DNA of 64,000 nt. It comes from Palaemon carinicauda. Its lineage: Eukaryota > Arthropoda > Malacostraca > Decapoda > Palaemonidae. The DNA lies in contig NC_090751.1 in assembly GCF_036898095.1 (NCBI RefSeq), positions 76,268,439-76,332,438 on the forward strand. Direction: 5' to 3'. The notes below the pieces were generated by a model that was given only the letters and a program-made list of their open reading frames with translations, had not been told where the DNA came from and ran no database searches. The translations under genes and the position numbers were made by a program. This document shows, in pieces, positions 1 through 11,684 of this stretch. Position 1 is the first letter of the stretch. The number at the start of each line of letters is the position of its first letter.

Positions 1-330
1 CTCTCATTCCTTCGAACGCAGCTGTTGCTACAGTTCGTTTTTTTTTTTTTTGTGGCCACTTTTTTCGCAGTGTGCGAAGAATCTTCGTGTGAATAGCTTC
101 CTCTTCTTCGTCAAAGTTGAGTATTTACCTCCCTTTGCCTTTATTTATCCTAATTTTGGTTTAACTCCCTTCGTGGACTTATGTTTTAGCTTTTGGTTAG
201 AGGAAGTCTAAGCGCTTCGAGTCCTGCTAGCATGGCGTCGGGCTTAAATCCCCGATGGCCTCTTATTTATCATGTTTACTTTATTTTTGGGTAAGTTTCA
301 TGTTAGCTAGTTTTTGTTTAGCATTACGAT

Positions 331-760
331 GCTAACGACTCAATTTTATATATATTTTCATTACGAATAGTATTAAAATGCTAAGGACTCAATTTTATAT
401 ATTTTCATTACGATTTATTATTTTAGTCTTTTGCGAGTTCCTATCAGTTTCGGCTATTCTAGCTTAATATTGGCAGTTAGGCTGGCCACCTTGCCACAAC
501 ATTAGAGTTTCCCAGGGCAAAGAAGGCACAGATTTAAAAAAAAATCCCCTTTGCGAAGGGCGAGCTCATTTTTATTGTTCAGTTGGTTTGCTGACTGGCT
601 AATGCCTTTTATTTAGTTTCTGGGATTCTTCTTTCATCTTGTGGTATCTGGCCAGGTCTATTCTTTAACGGCATGTCCGTCGTTCCATTGTGCTACATAC
701 GCTCTCTAGTTGGTTTATGGTATTCCTTTCGAGTTCCCCTTTGCGAAGGGCACGTACACT
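331..760 (+). repeat. Short direct repeats in the H leader
   Basis: Two pairs of direct repeats are visible. A unit of about 35 nt containing gactcaattttatatat occurs at about 331-366 and 380-413. The motif tcccctttgcgaagggc occurs near 544 and again near 736. They are non-coding and have no assigned role. Confidence 0.6.
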
Positions 761-897
761 TTTTCCTGTCGGTGCGTTGACAGTTGTATGATGCCGTATT
801 CTAACCCTTTTTATATTTTGAGAGAATAATTATTTTGTGGAACCCTGTTACGGATATCAAACTTATATATACTGTATATTGTGAGTGTTTTATTGTG

Positions 898-2130
898 TGA
901 AGGCCTAGCCCTTCGGGGTTTCTGGCCTATTAACCCAACAGCATTCTCCTTTATGAAGAGTGTTGTCAGACTGTCGGCAATGTTGGCATTCCTTTTCTGG
1001 GCCATGCTATAGCGATACGTTGCTATATTATCTATGTGGCCTATACTGCACACACTATTTTACGACATGATGTTTGTTACATACGATCGTCATTTTGTTT
1101 GCTGCCGTCGTTACCGACACTTGTCGTAACTGGCGGCAGTTATCGCCCAGTATTGGGTATAGTTTATGTGCCCCTGATTTAGGAATAGCCTTGGGAGGCG
1201 GCGTCGTTACCTATCTGTGCCGGTTTTTAACGGCAAGGATATTATGTTATGGAGGCAGATGTTTTTATTATTTGTGACTGCCTTTTTAAAGAGATATCTG
1301 TTGATGAGTACAAACCTCAAATTGGCATAAAGAAAGGATATTATGTTGTGAAGGCAGATGTTTTTGTTATTAGTGACTTCCTTTTTAAAGAGATATCTGT
1401 TGATGAGTTCAAACCTAAAATTGGCAGAAAGACCTTACTTCAACAACTTGTGAGGTATCCTTATGCTAGTCAGCTTTGGAGTTCTCTTTGGTGAAAGGTT
1501 CTACTTAACTTTTTTGTTTTACAATTGTTTGAAGGCCTCGCCCTTCGGGGTTCTGGCCTATTAGCCCGACAGCATTCTCCTTTATAAAGAGTCTTCAGTC
1601 TGTCGGCAATACCGCTGTTAACGCCTTCGCCGTCTCCGACGGCATTCCTTTTCCGGGCTGTTTTATAGCAATACGTCGCTATGTTATTGATGTGACTTAT
1701 ACTGCCACACACTTTTGTTAAAACAGGATATTTGATACAAATTGTCGTCGTTTATTTTGCTGCCGTCATTACCGACACTGTCGTAATTGGCGGCAGTTCT
1801 CGCCCAGTCTTGGGTATGATTATTGTGCCCCTGATTTAGGAATAGCCTTGAGAGTTGTCGATGCCGTTACCTATCTGTGCCGTCAAGGACGTCATGGATA
1901 TTATGTTATGACGGCATATTATTTATGAGTACAAACCTCAAGTGTCAGCCTTGGGAGTTGACGGTGCCGTTACCTATCTGTGCCGTTAAGGACGGCATGG
2001 ATACTATGTTATGACGGCATATGATTTAGGAGTATAAACCTCAAGTGCCATAAAGACTGTACTTCTACAACTTATGAGGTATCTTTATGCTTGTCAGTTT
2101 TGGAATTCTCTTTTGCAAAAGATTCTCCTT
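898..2130 (+). repeat. Two diverged tandem units of about 632 bp in the H leader
   Basis: Unit 1 starts at 898 and unit 2 at 1530 (offset 632). Both begin with a gcccttcgggg hairpin-like motif and pass through the same landmarks in order: the cagcattctcctttat block, the cggcagttctcgcccag block and gttacctatctgtgccg. Inside unit 1 a block of about 95 bp (containing agagatatctgttgatgag) is itself duplicated, near 1240-1335 and 1336-1427. The units lie in the presumed leader/intron upstream of a splice acceptor at 2628-2629. Confidence 0.75.
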
Positions 2131-2629
2131 AACTAGACTTTAGATTTAACTATTATATTTAGTTAATTATTTCCATCACTTTATTCAGATCCTTTGAGGA
2201 CTTGGATTGGATTGTGCATCTTACAAGTGGGCTCCTATTACGATCACCCTTGTCTATCTTTGATGCTCCAATTATCGATGCGTCGATATATTTGTAAGGT
2301 AGGGGACTCCGTTACCTTCCTGTTAGCCCTTTCTCTGCGGAGAGAGTTGGATTTTGTTTCTGAGGAGCATTCTTGTTCCCTCTTTTATCTAAACAATATT
2401 CAAGTGATAAAAGGGGACAGTTTCAATTGGCTTTACTTATAATCTAACGCCATTATAGGAGTCTGAATATTGTGGCCCCTTTTTCTCTTTCTGATTAAAA
2501 AAAAAATGTAAATACACACATTTTGGGAATTTACTTTCCCAATTTTTTGGACTGAAATTTTGAATGATATTAACCCATTCCTTTCAGTGTGGTGATCTAA
2601 AAAGTCTTAAGAGTTTTTCCTCTTTACAG

Positions 2630-3540
2630 GCAGAATCTTCGAAGATACATTGTTGAGTTCCAATCTGTACCAGGACCGTGAGGTATCCCTGTGGTCATGA
2701 TACCTGCAGGTTACATGTTCAATGAGGGAGATTGAAGGGTCCAATCTCCTATTGGGGTCCTCAGGACTGCAATATGGTAAGGACTTACATTATTCTGGAT
2801 GGATATTGGAAGGTGTTTTTCCTCAAAAAGAATGCCGAGCCAAAGGCTCCTTATCTTCTTTCTGTAGCTTGGAAGAATATTCTTTTCCGAATGAGGTCCC
2901 GGACTCGGTTTTGGGGGTACGCTCCACCTAGACCCATTTCTACCATTCAGTTCCATGTTGATGAAACTTAGTTTTTTGAGCCTTGACTTGGACAATTTAT
3001 CCTCGGTTTCTTCTTTATCTCCGTATTGAGAATCGGCTCTCCTACCGGTAGTAGATTCGGATGAACCCTTCCCTCATGTGGATGATTCTTACCTGTCCGA
3101 ATTGGACAAGGTTAGTGTGACTTCCATGAGAGACTCGGTGCAACCTGTTGTTTCAACTGCCGTCACTATGGTGGCTGCTCTATCAGTGTGTTATGTTGTT
3201 TCAACTGCCGTCACTACAGTGGCTGCTCTTATCACAATTAGGTGCTTTTACTGAAAGGTTGGCCACTCTTATAGCGCCCGACACAATGGTTTTTCCCTTT
3301 GCTTCGAAAGCCTTTTAGGCTGTGGAAAAGGCCTTCAAGGAGAAGTCTTCCAGTCTTGGAAGAAGGGAAACCTGGGTCACTTATTCCCCCTTGACACTGA
3401 ACACTGGTTGGATATTCAGTTTACTTTTGTTGAAGGGAAATTAGATATGGATATAGCCAGCCGGCAGTTAACCCTGGACAGGTAGCATGGATCAACTCTC
3501 CTGCTATAGGCAGCATGGTGTCATATGTGTTCCGTTCACT
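2630..3540 (+). pseudogene. DIRS gag remnant (element H)
   Basis: A pyrimidine tract ending in ctttacag (acceptor AG at 2628-2629) precedes an exon. Its third frame reads C-x4-C, x7, then CGHDTCRLH, then WGPQDC, the N-terminal Cys/His domain also found in gag of A and D. Further along, SEAW/LFP-like and GKLDMD-like blocks align loosely with the gag core of A. At least two in-frame stops, frameshifts and a deletion after the Cys/His domain make it non-functional. Similarity was judged by eye. The position right after the acceptor matches A and D, supporting a conserved leader intron. Confidence 0.55.
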
Positions 3541-3544
3541 TTGT

Positions 3545-4352
3545 GCGCCCCCCCCCCCCAGATGCTAAAGCCTTGATAAGGATGGGGGGCTTGGGGATTA
3601 GCAGCTGAGCTCTAGTGAACAGTGGGAACTACTTTCCCACTGGACCTCGGTGCCCAGCTGTCGATCCAACTAAATCAGTCAGCACTTTCTCTTTTACTTT
3701 TGGTTATTTCTTTTTTTTCTCCCATCTCTTCCTTTTGGGCTCGATATTGTTGACGACTTTGGCATGTTCGATTATACTTTGGCTGCTGCTTTGGATTTCG
3801 TACAGTGTGGGATGGACGGCATTCCATCTCAACCTGTGCCAATTTAGACACCATCACCCTCTGGCAGACCCCATTGGGTGCAGACCAAGTCTGTTAAGAG
3901 TCGGGCTTCAGTGATCCAGTTTTAAGTCACCCATATTTGCGGGTAAGGGGTGACGCCAGGCATTAGAGCCGACGGTGGGAGGGGTCAACTACCCCCACTG
4001 ACCAGTGTCCGTCCACCTTAAGAGAGGCAGCCCCTCTCTAATAGAGGACTGGTCCCCGCTGAAGCCTCCTCTCGTGTTGGGCCACATGGGATAGGAGGAC
4101 TGACATCCTCCGATAAGAGGTGGATAACCCTGCTTGCTCATACCAAAAAAACCCACCCCTCTGTTGACGACCTAGAAAATACAAACATGGACCTCGGTAC
4201 AGACAGCTCCAACTCGGGTTCTAATATTGTTACAATAGAACCTTATTCACGTCATGTGAATAATAAAACACTAGAGAAGAAGAGAGAGAGAGGGTGAAAA
4301 ATTATGACAGTACAGAAAGATATAGAAAAGTAGAAGTATTACCTGGTCACTA
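3545..4352 (+). mobile_element. Probable LINE 5' UTR and start of ORF1
   Basis: Sequence composition changes after the C run at 3547-3559. About 630 nt of GC-balanced leader precede an ATG at 4187 that opens a 36-codon ORF (MDLGTDSSNSG...) stopping at 4295-4297. A frameshift in a GA-rich run would extend the reading (KNYDSTERYRKVEVLPGHYE) to the junction with the RTE element at about 4352. This looks like the start of a LINE ORF1, but no diagnostic domain is present. It could be the 5' end of LINE E (13791 onward), with the middle lost. Confidence 0.35.
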
Positions 4353-6463
4353 TGAAGTAGTCCATCCATCCATATACCAAGGCACTTCCCCCAATTTTGG
4401 GGGGTAGCCGACACCAACAAAGAAACAAAACCAAAAAAGGGGACCTCTACTCTCTATGTTCCTTCAGCCTAATCAGGGACTCAACCAAGTTCAGCTGGTA
4501 CTGCTAGGGTGCCACAGCCCAACCTCCCACATTTCCACCACAGATGAAGCTTCATAATGCTGACTCCCCTACTGCTGCTACCTCCGCGGTCATCTAAGGC
4601 ACCGGAGGAAGCAGCAGGGCCTACTGGAACTGCGTCACAATCGCTCGCCATTCATTCCTATTTCTAGCACGCTCTCTTGCCTCTCTCACAGCTATCCTCC
4701 TATCACCCAGAGCTTTCTTCACACCATCCATCCACCCAAACCTTGGCCTTCCTCTTGTACTTCTCCCATCAACTCTTGCATTCATCACCTTCTTTAGCAG
4801 ACAACCATTTTCCATTCTCTCAACATGGCCAAACCACCTCAACACATTCATATCCACTCTAGCCGCTAACTCATTTCTTACACCCGTTCTCTCCCTCACC
4901 ACTTCGTTCCTAACCCTATCTACTCGAGATACACCAGCCATACTCCTTAGACACTTCATCTCAAACACATTCAATTTCTGTCTCTCCATCACTTTCATTC
5001 CCCACAACTCCGATCCATACATCACAGTTGGTACAATCACTTTCTCATATAGAACTCTCTTTACATTCATGCCCAACCCTCTATTTTTTACTACTCCCTT
5101 AACTGCCCCCAACACTTTGCAACCTTCATTGACTCTCTGACGTACATCTGCTTCCACTCCACCATTTGCTGCAACAATAGACCCCAAGTACTTAAACTGA
5201 TCCACCTCCTCAAGTAACTCTCCATTCAACATGACATTCAACCTTGCACCACCTTCCCTTCTCGTACATCTCATAACCTTACTCTTACCCACATTAACTC
5301 TCAACTTCCTTCTCTCACACACCTTTCCAAATTCTGTCACTAGTCGGTCAAGCTTCTCTTCTGTGTCTGCTACCAGTACAGTATCATCCGCAAACAACAA
5401 CTGATTTACCTCCCATTCATGGTCATTCTCGCCTACCAGTTTTAATCCTCGTCCAAGCACTCGAGCATTCACCTCTCTCACCACTCCATCAACATACAAG
5501 TTAAACAAACACGGCGACATCACACATCCCTGTCTCAGCCCCACTCTCACCGGAAACCAATCACTCACTTCATTTCCTATTCTAACACATGCTTTACTAC
5601 CTTTGTAGAAACTTTTCACTGCTTGCAACAACCTTCCACCAACTCCATATAACCTCATCACATTCCACATTGCTTCCCTATCAACTCTATCATATGCTTT
5701 CTCCAAATCCATAAATGCAACATACACCTCCTTACCTTTTGCTAAATATTTCTCGCATATCTGCCTAACTGTAAAAATCTGATTCATACAACCCCTACCT
5801 CTTCTAAAACCACCCTGTACTTCCAAGATTGCATTCTCTGTTTTATCCTTAATCCTATTAATCAATACTCTACCATACACTTTTCCAACTACACTCAACA
5901 AACTAATACCTCTTGAATTACAACACTCATGCACATCTCCCTTACCCTTATATAGTGGTACAATACATGCACAAACCCAATCTACTGGTACCATTGACAA
6001 CACAAAACACATATTAAACAATCTCACCAACCATTCAAGTACAGTCACACCCCCTTCCTTCAACATCTCAGCTTTCACACCATCCATACCAGATGCTTTT
6101 CCTACTCTCGTTTCATCTAGTGCTCTCCTCACTTCATCTATTGTAATCTCCCATCACTGACACCTCAACACCTGGAACAGCAATTATATCTGCCTCCCTA
6201 TTATCCTCAACATTCAGCAAACTTTCAAAATATTCCGCCAACCTTTTCCTTGCCTCCTCTCCTTTTAACAACCTTCCATTTCCATCTTTCACTGTCTCTT
6301 CAATTCTTGCGCCAACCTTCCTTACTCTCTTCACTTCTTTCCAAAGCTTCTTATTCTCTTCATATGACTGACCCAATCCCTGACCCCACCTCAGGTCAGC
6401 TGCCCTCTTTGCCTCACGTACCTTGCGCTTTACTTCCACCTTTTTCTCTATATTTTTCATACT
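4353..6463 (-). mobile_element. RTE-type LINE retrotransposon, 5'-truncated
   Basis: On the minus strand a reverse-transcriptase ORF is followed by a short 3' UTR. The UTR contains the block complementary to cttcccccaattttgggg and ends in a GGAT microsatellite tail at about 4363-4372. RTE elements typically have one ORF and such simple-repeat tails. The endonuclease part is missing: the copy starts abruptly at about 6463, against the gag remnant of DIRS element A, as expected for 5' truncation during target-primed insertion. I could not identify a target-site duplication. Confidence 0.75.
4621..6460 (-). pseudogene. RTE LINE reverse transcriptase (frameshifted, no endonuclease)
   Basis: The reading begins at 6460 with a basic helical linker (KNIEKKVEVKRKVREAKR). 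It stops at 6134 and resumes in another frame at 6132, running 503 residues to 4621. So one frameshift at about 6132-6145 breaks what was one ORF. RT motifs are clear: GMDGVKAEML, FMDLEKAYDRV, LRQGCVMSPCLFN, the catalytic LLFADDTVLV, then KYLGSIV. The C-terminus carries LRWFGHVERM and RGRPRFGW, typical of RTE proteins. The role was to copy LINE RNA at a nicked target. Lacking endonuclease and carrying a frameshift, it is dead. Confidence 0.85.
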
Positions 6464-6466
6464 TCT

Positions 6467-7591
6467 CTACTCCAAAGAGGGGCATGGCTTACCTGCCTCG
6501 ATCGCTTTCAGCACGGCCGTAAACCCTTTCTTCATAAAGGGGAAGGCTCTAGAAGGAGAGGACACAAAGGAAGGGTGCTTCTTACTCAAAGCAGGTACCT
6601 TTGAGTTTGTGAAGCCCCTCTCTTTCATCGAGCTTGACAACAAAGCTTGAGCCTTAGCATGGTCAAAAAATGTGACCTCCTTCGGCTCCGTTTCTTCCTT
6701 TGAGGCTGGTTCCTTCCTTAGACGGACATAACAGTCCGGATACGACTCCTTGCTGGGCCAGAATTCCACCTCCTCAAGGGGGACTGAGCCCAACTTCTCC
6801 GAAATGACGATCTTTCCCGTCGTCATAGGCATGTGCTCGGCATACCTCCAAGGATTGGCGTCTGAGCACAAGGGAAGGTCTTTCACGCTGAGCTTCTTCT
6901 GGGGCCCACGTGATGCTGCAAGTCTCCGCATCTCCAACTTCATTGCAGCAGCCTTCTCATTATTTTCCTTCTGCATCTGTTGGATCATCCCAACGATGGA
7001 AGAAAGGGTCTTTCCCAGCTCCTCTGGGAGAGAGGACGATGTTGAGGGAATAGGTTCAGGGGCCTGAACCGGGGTAGCCGACACCTCGTCGAATTCTTCC
7101 TCCTCATTGTCTGGAGCCTGCTCCTCTTCCTGGTCTTCTGCCAGGAGGTCTTTTTCCAAGCACTCGGACACCTCCGACATCCTATCGTCCAATTGGATGT
7201 CCTGCAGGGCGTCCGCGACTTCAGCATCCACCGGGATCTGAACTAACGGTATCTCCGCTTGAGGCTGGGGAATCACTGCATCTGCTGATGCCTTGGGGAA
7301 AAGGTAAGCCCTCATCTTCTCACTTGGAAGATAGGGACCAGAAGTGTTCTTCTGAAAGCCCCTTACCCAGGTATGTAGCTTCTCCCTTGCTGCGTCCCTT
7401 GACTCCGCCGTCTTAGGGGAATCAAATGCCTCAGTAATCAGGTTTGTGCATACGGTACATACCTGCGGGTCCCAATACCGGAGATCACCTTTGGAGACTG
7501 CGCATGCTGCGTGCCTCCTACACAAGTCATGTCCGCAGAAGTTCTTGCTGCGGACGTTGCAGAAAACGCTTCCACACTTCGGATGGTCCTC
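6467..7591 (-). pseudogene. DIRS gag of element A (3'-truncated)
   Basis: The exon starts after a polypyrimidine tract and acceptor (ttctttacag, AG complement at 7592-7593). Its first residues carry C-x4-C-x7-CGHDLCRRH-x2-C and then WDPQVCTVC, a probable zinc-binding domain. A coil and acidic stretch follow (EEEQAPDNEEEEF), then the core NPWRYAEHMPM and EFWPSKESYPDCYVRL, which aligns with NPWRMALHS and FEFFPPGL in D's gag. The frame stays open for 375 codons to the RTE junction, where the basic C-terminal tail expected from D is missing. The function is presumed RNA packaging. Unlike D, the exon is continuous where D has a 112-nt intron. Confidence 0.7.
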
Positions 7592-8037
7592 CTGTAAAGA
7601 AAAGAAAATTCCATGAGTATCAAGTGAACTACGTATCACTGGATATACTTAGCTTAGAGTAACTAAACTAGAAAGGAAAGACACACACTTGTATTTCCTG
7701 CCCAGTCAATTGCTGTAACCTTCCAGATAATAAAATTGTATTGTTATTCTATACTAGAGTGACCAATAAATAATTTCCAGAGGAAAACAGGTGTAGCTCA
7801 CACCAAAATAAGTGATTTTAAAATACTGGATAGTAGAAAAGAAAGAACTCACTTTCTTTATCTGTATGGTTACACCAAAGGGCTGTACAAGACAACACAA
7901 GAGAGTTAGTAAAACTTTGTGTTGTAACATATACTATACTATAGTTTTCTCCCTGCAGTATATTCTATACTGAAAAATACTGGCTACAGTATATAAGGCA
8001 ATGTGCTGGCCGGCACATACCTTAACTAGTTCCAAAG
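7592..8037 (-). other. Leader/intron of DIRS element A, part 1 (no gene seen)
   Basis: This is AT-rich non-coding sequence just upstream of the gag splice acceptor on the minus strand, ending at the TA target site of the Tigger insertion. It carries one ggccggc palindrome near 8008-8016, like the motif repeated at 11740-11990 on the other side of Tigger, so the two stretches were once contiguous. Confidence 0.5.
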
Positions 8038-8696
8038 TACAGTGAGCCCTCGTTTATCGCGGTAGATAGGTTCCAGACCCGACCGCGATAGGTGAAAATC
8101 CGCAAAGTAGGGACACCATATTTACGTATTTATTTAACATGTATATTCAGACTTTTAAAACCTTCCCTTGTACGTAGTACTGTTAACAAACTACCCTTTA
8201 AAGTACAGAACACTTAATGCATGTACTACAGTCCCCTAAACTAAAACAGGCATAAATATTAAAGGCGATTTTATATCATGCGTTTCCTAAACACGCCAAA
8301 AAGCACGATAAAAATTGGCAACCAATGTTTTGTTTACGTTTATCTCTGATCATAATGAAGAAACAAACGCATTTACACATCTGTGTATAGGTTAGTTTTT
8401 GCATCGATTATATTGATTATACAGTATGTTGATTTTGTTATTACCAATGTTTTACTTAATTTTTCTTAGGACTTCCAAATGAAATGTTTTTCTTTATGAT
8501 GCCGCCTGAAACGGCGGCGTCATAAAGTACGCTCCATCTTCGATCGTAAACAAACGAAGGCATTTAACGCGCACGATGAAAGTGATAAATAATGATATTA
8601 CATTAAAAGCTTTTAGAAAATATGTTATTACAAATATTATTTACCGTATCTATATAAAATCATACAGTACATATGTAGCAAAGCAGGAAAACAATT

Positions 8697-8698
<2 letters not shown>

Positions 8699-8729
<31 letters not shown>
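8699..8729 (+). repeat. GA microsatellite
   Basis: An uninterrupted (GA) run of about 15 units lies in the non-coding 3' part of the Tigger element. It produces a spurious RERERERE peptide in translation. Confidence 0.95.
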
Positions 8730-8730
<1 letters not shown>

Positions 8731-9029
8731 GTTTTACGTACGTAAATGTAAATTTTAAACAAAAAAATATGATAGGTTATAACATGTATATTCAGACTTT
8801 TAAAACCTTCCCTTTAACTTAATGCATACTAAACTAAAACAGGCACAAATATTAAAATGTTAGAATATTAAAGTAAAACATGTATAAAAAAAATAAAGAT
8901 TGTTACTGTACTCACCACGAAAGAAGTTGAAGAAAAACTTGAATGATGATGGCGATGAATTTGCTGCACAGTAGAAATGATGATGATGAAGCTGATGATG
9001 TCTTCTATTGTGCAGCCAATGATAGTATT

Positions 9030-10866
9030 TTACGTCTCTTCAGACGGAGGTGTCTTTTCCTGGGACACCTCTTCAACTTCTTCCTGGGACACTTCTTCAA
9101 TTTCTTCCGAAGGCGTAGTAGCAGGAGGAACTGGCTTTTTTTTGCGAGGCTGGAAGAACATTGTGATCGGAAGTTGCTGCTGCTGCTTCTTTTTTTGCTC
9201 GAAGAGCATCCTGTAGGGAGTCATGATGTCATCGATCTTGTTGCAGAATTGCATAGAACGAACCATATCCTCAACCCACTCTTGCGACATTTCTTTCACC
9301 TCCTTCACGGGGTTGCAGAACTTGGCAAGCCGTTCTAATGTTAAGTCCGTTTCTTCGACATTTTCTTGGGTCTCTTCCTGTGTTTCACTGTCTTCTTCAC
9401 TGGCCGATTTCGTCAGGTCTTCTAGGTCTGCGTCAGTTAGCGGCTGGGAATGGCAGTCCAACAACTCGTCGACGTCTAAAGTCGTCATGTCGCCAAACCC
9501 GTCACCTCCAATTATCGCAGCCAACTGCACAGATTTGCGTATTGCAGAGTGTTGAATCTCAGACGGTGTAAATCCCTCGTCATCGTAAACAATCTGGGGC
9601 CACAACTTCTTCCAGCTCGCATTGACAGTAGCAGGTCTCATTTCTTGCAGTGCCTTCTGGATGTTCTGCAGGCACGTGGCTATTGTGTACTTCCGCCAGT
9701 ACGCCTTCAAATTGAAAGTTTCATCTTCATCTTCTTGGGCAGCATCCACACACGCAACGAGGTCCGCCAAGGTATTCTTCGTGTAGAGGGCCTTGAACGC
9801 CCTGATAACCCCCTGGTCCATCGGTTGAATTAATGACGTGGTGTTGGGTGGCAGGAACTCCACCTGAATGCCCTCGTGCGACAGATCAGTTGCGTGTCCA
9901 CCAGCGTTATCCATAAGGAGAAGGATCTTAAATGGCAAGCCCTTCTCTACGAGATATTTGCTGACTTGCGGGATAAAACACTGGTGGAACCAGTTGGAGG
10001 TCAGCATCTTCGTAATCCATGCTTTTTGATTATGCATCCAGTACACGGGAAGGAGATTCTTATTTTTATTTTTCAAAGCAAAATCCAGCAGCATTGCCAC
10101 ACATCACGAGGGTTACGCGATCTTTGAACGCTTCAAAGCCAGAGGCTTTGGCTTCTTCTTTAAACAGGAAAGTTCGCGACGGCATTCTCTTCCAAAACAA
10201 GCCGGTCTCATCCATATTAAACACTTGTTCCGGCTTGTATCCACCTTCAGCGATTATGTTCTTGAACGTCTCGTTCGCGTAAGTTTCAGCAGCGGTAGTG
10301 TCAGCGGAAGCAGCCTCGCCATGCAGGGAAACGCTTTTCAGGCCGAAGCGTTTCTGAAACTTCACGAACCATCCTTTGCTGGCAGAAAAACGTTTCTGAG
10401 GCTGGAAATCAGTGGATGTCCCTGGTTGAGGTTCATCTACATCATCTTCTTCTTCAGCATGGTCGCTATCGTCGTCTTGAGGTTCCTTTGCCACAAAATT
10501 CTCATACAAGCCCAAAGCCTTGGTTCGGATGGTGTTCGTATCCAAGGCTATGTTCTTCTTCCGGCAGTCGGCAATCCAGACTGCTAAAGCACCTTCCATA
10601 CGGACGATCGTTTTATTACGCGTGATAATGACTCGCTTCGCTGATCTGCTAAAGGTGATGGCAGCCGTCTTTCTAATGTTCGCCTCGTCCTTCTTGATGT
10701 AGCGAACGGTGGATTCGTTCACTCCAAAATGGCTGGCTGCGGCCGCGTACCTTCTGCCTTCTTTTAACATATCGAGAAGTGTCACCTTCTCAGCAATCGT
10801 CATCATCTTTCGGTGGCGTTTAGGCTCACTACCAGCCTTAGTAGAAGCAGAACACTTGGGAGCCAT
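9030..10866 (-). pseudogene. Tigger/pogo transposase (one frameshift)
   Basis: The start is the ATG at 10866 (MAPKCSASTKAG), the usual family start; upstream in-frame residues are not typical. An N-terminal psq-type helix-turn-helix (AEKVTLLDMLKEG ... FGVNESTVRYIKK) is followed by a CENP-B-like second DNA-binding domain (ALAVWIADCRKKNI). The DDE catalytic core follows: D1 in FNMDETGLFWKR, D2 in LLLMDNAGGHA, D3 in QPMDQGVIRAFK. An acidic Glu-rich tail ends it. A 1-nt shift at about 10075-10095 separates D1 from D2/D3, so the enzyme is broken unless it is a sequencing error. No other stops are seen, suggesting recent inactivation. Confidence 0.9.
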
Positions 10867-11684
10867 TGTACAGTAGGTGTTAAACAGAAAGTTCAACAAA
10901 AAGTTCAACTTAAAACAGTCACGCACAGCACAGATTAAAGTTCACAATAACGTAGCAGCATTTACCCGGCGAGAGAGCGGCAAACGAAGTGGCCGCGAAA
11001 AGATGCTGCGGGTTGGAGAAGCGGTCAAAACACCAATCACAGGCTAGATTTCAAAACTTGGGATCTGATTCGTCATCTATCAGCACTTGAACCAATCACA
11101 GTCTGACTTACATGCTACGTAGTAGTTACCAATGCAAATACAAGGTAGTATGTATACAGCTTTACGTATGCTATTTTACGCTTGTTTTGTTGTAGGATAT
11201 GTACGCTTATTCGAGATGTGATTTTTGCAACAAAGAATATTATTGCATGCAGTACTACGTACGTATACATACAAAAGATTCATGGAAAAGATGCACATCC
11301 ATTACATTTGTAGTAGTAGCCATCAGCAGCCTTACACCATTCAAATACGGTATGACTGCATCTGATTTGCGTTTCATGTTCGATTTAATTATACTACGTA
11401 CTGTATACTGAATTATCGTATGATCACATTCTCTTTTCGTGTTTTATTTCTTTCTGTACTGAATTATATGTCATATGTAATGCAATGAACCATCAGTAAG
11501 AGCAGATATTACTAATTACAGTATTAATGGAATTAACGAAATACGTATTTGGGGTCTTCATATATCGCTGTATTTTCGAAATTTCCGGAAAATCCGCGAT
11601 ATGTGTATATACATGCGTTATGAAAAAAATCCGCGAAGTGGTGAATCCGCGATAGTCGAACCGCAAAGTAGCGAGGGCTCACTG

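Larger units (their letters stand above)
1..3544 (+). mobile_element. Decayed DIRS-type retrotransposon H (leader plus gag remnant)
   Basis: The segment is AT-rich non-coding leader (1-2629) followed by a decayed gag exon (2630-3540). The gag part is recognisable because it shares a Cys/His signature (CGHDTCR) with the gag genes of DIRS elements A and D in this window. The leader holds tandem and interspersed repeats, as do the leaders of A and D. No RT, RNase H or recombinase is seen before a C13 run at about 3547-3559, after which a different (LINE-like) sequence begins. The left end lies outside the window, so inverted repeats cannot be tested. The DIRS assignment rests only on gag similarity. 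Confidence 0.6.
8040..11684 (-). mobile_element. Tigger/pogo-type DNA transposon (Tc1/mariner superfamily)
   Basis: The element is bounded by inverted termini starting cagtgagccctcg at 8040 and its complement ending at 11684. A TA target duplication lies at 8038-8039 and 11685-11686. Subterminal regions repeat cgcgat/atccgc motifs on both sides, probably transposase-binding sites. The 3645-bp length fits a full-length Tigger. The single transposase gene is on the minus strand (10866-9030). Flanks 8054-9029 and 10927-11670 are non-coding; the former carries a GA microsatellite. It inserted in the leader of DIRS A. Confidence 0.92.

Noticed and set aside
811..1712. Minus-strand ORFs of about 80 codons at 811-1053 and 1470-1712 with similar proteins
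   Set aside because: The similarity comes from the 632-bp tandem repeat in the H leader; there is no supporting domain.
3675..3857. Minus-strand 60-codon ORF
   Set aside because: Low-complexity Lys/Glu/Gln reading in LINE leader DNA with no recognisable features.
8576..8758. Small ORF ending in Arg-Glu repeats
   Set aside because: It is generated by the GA microsatellite inside non-coding Tigger DNA.
9338..10702. Plus-strand ORFs opposite the Tigger transposase
   Set aside because: They are antisense shadows of the minus-strand transposase with no domain similarity.
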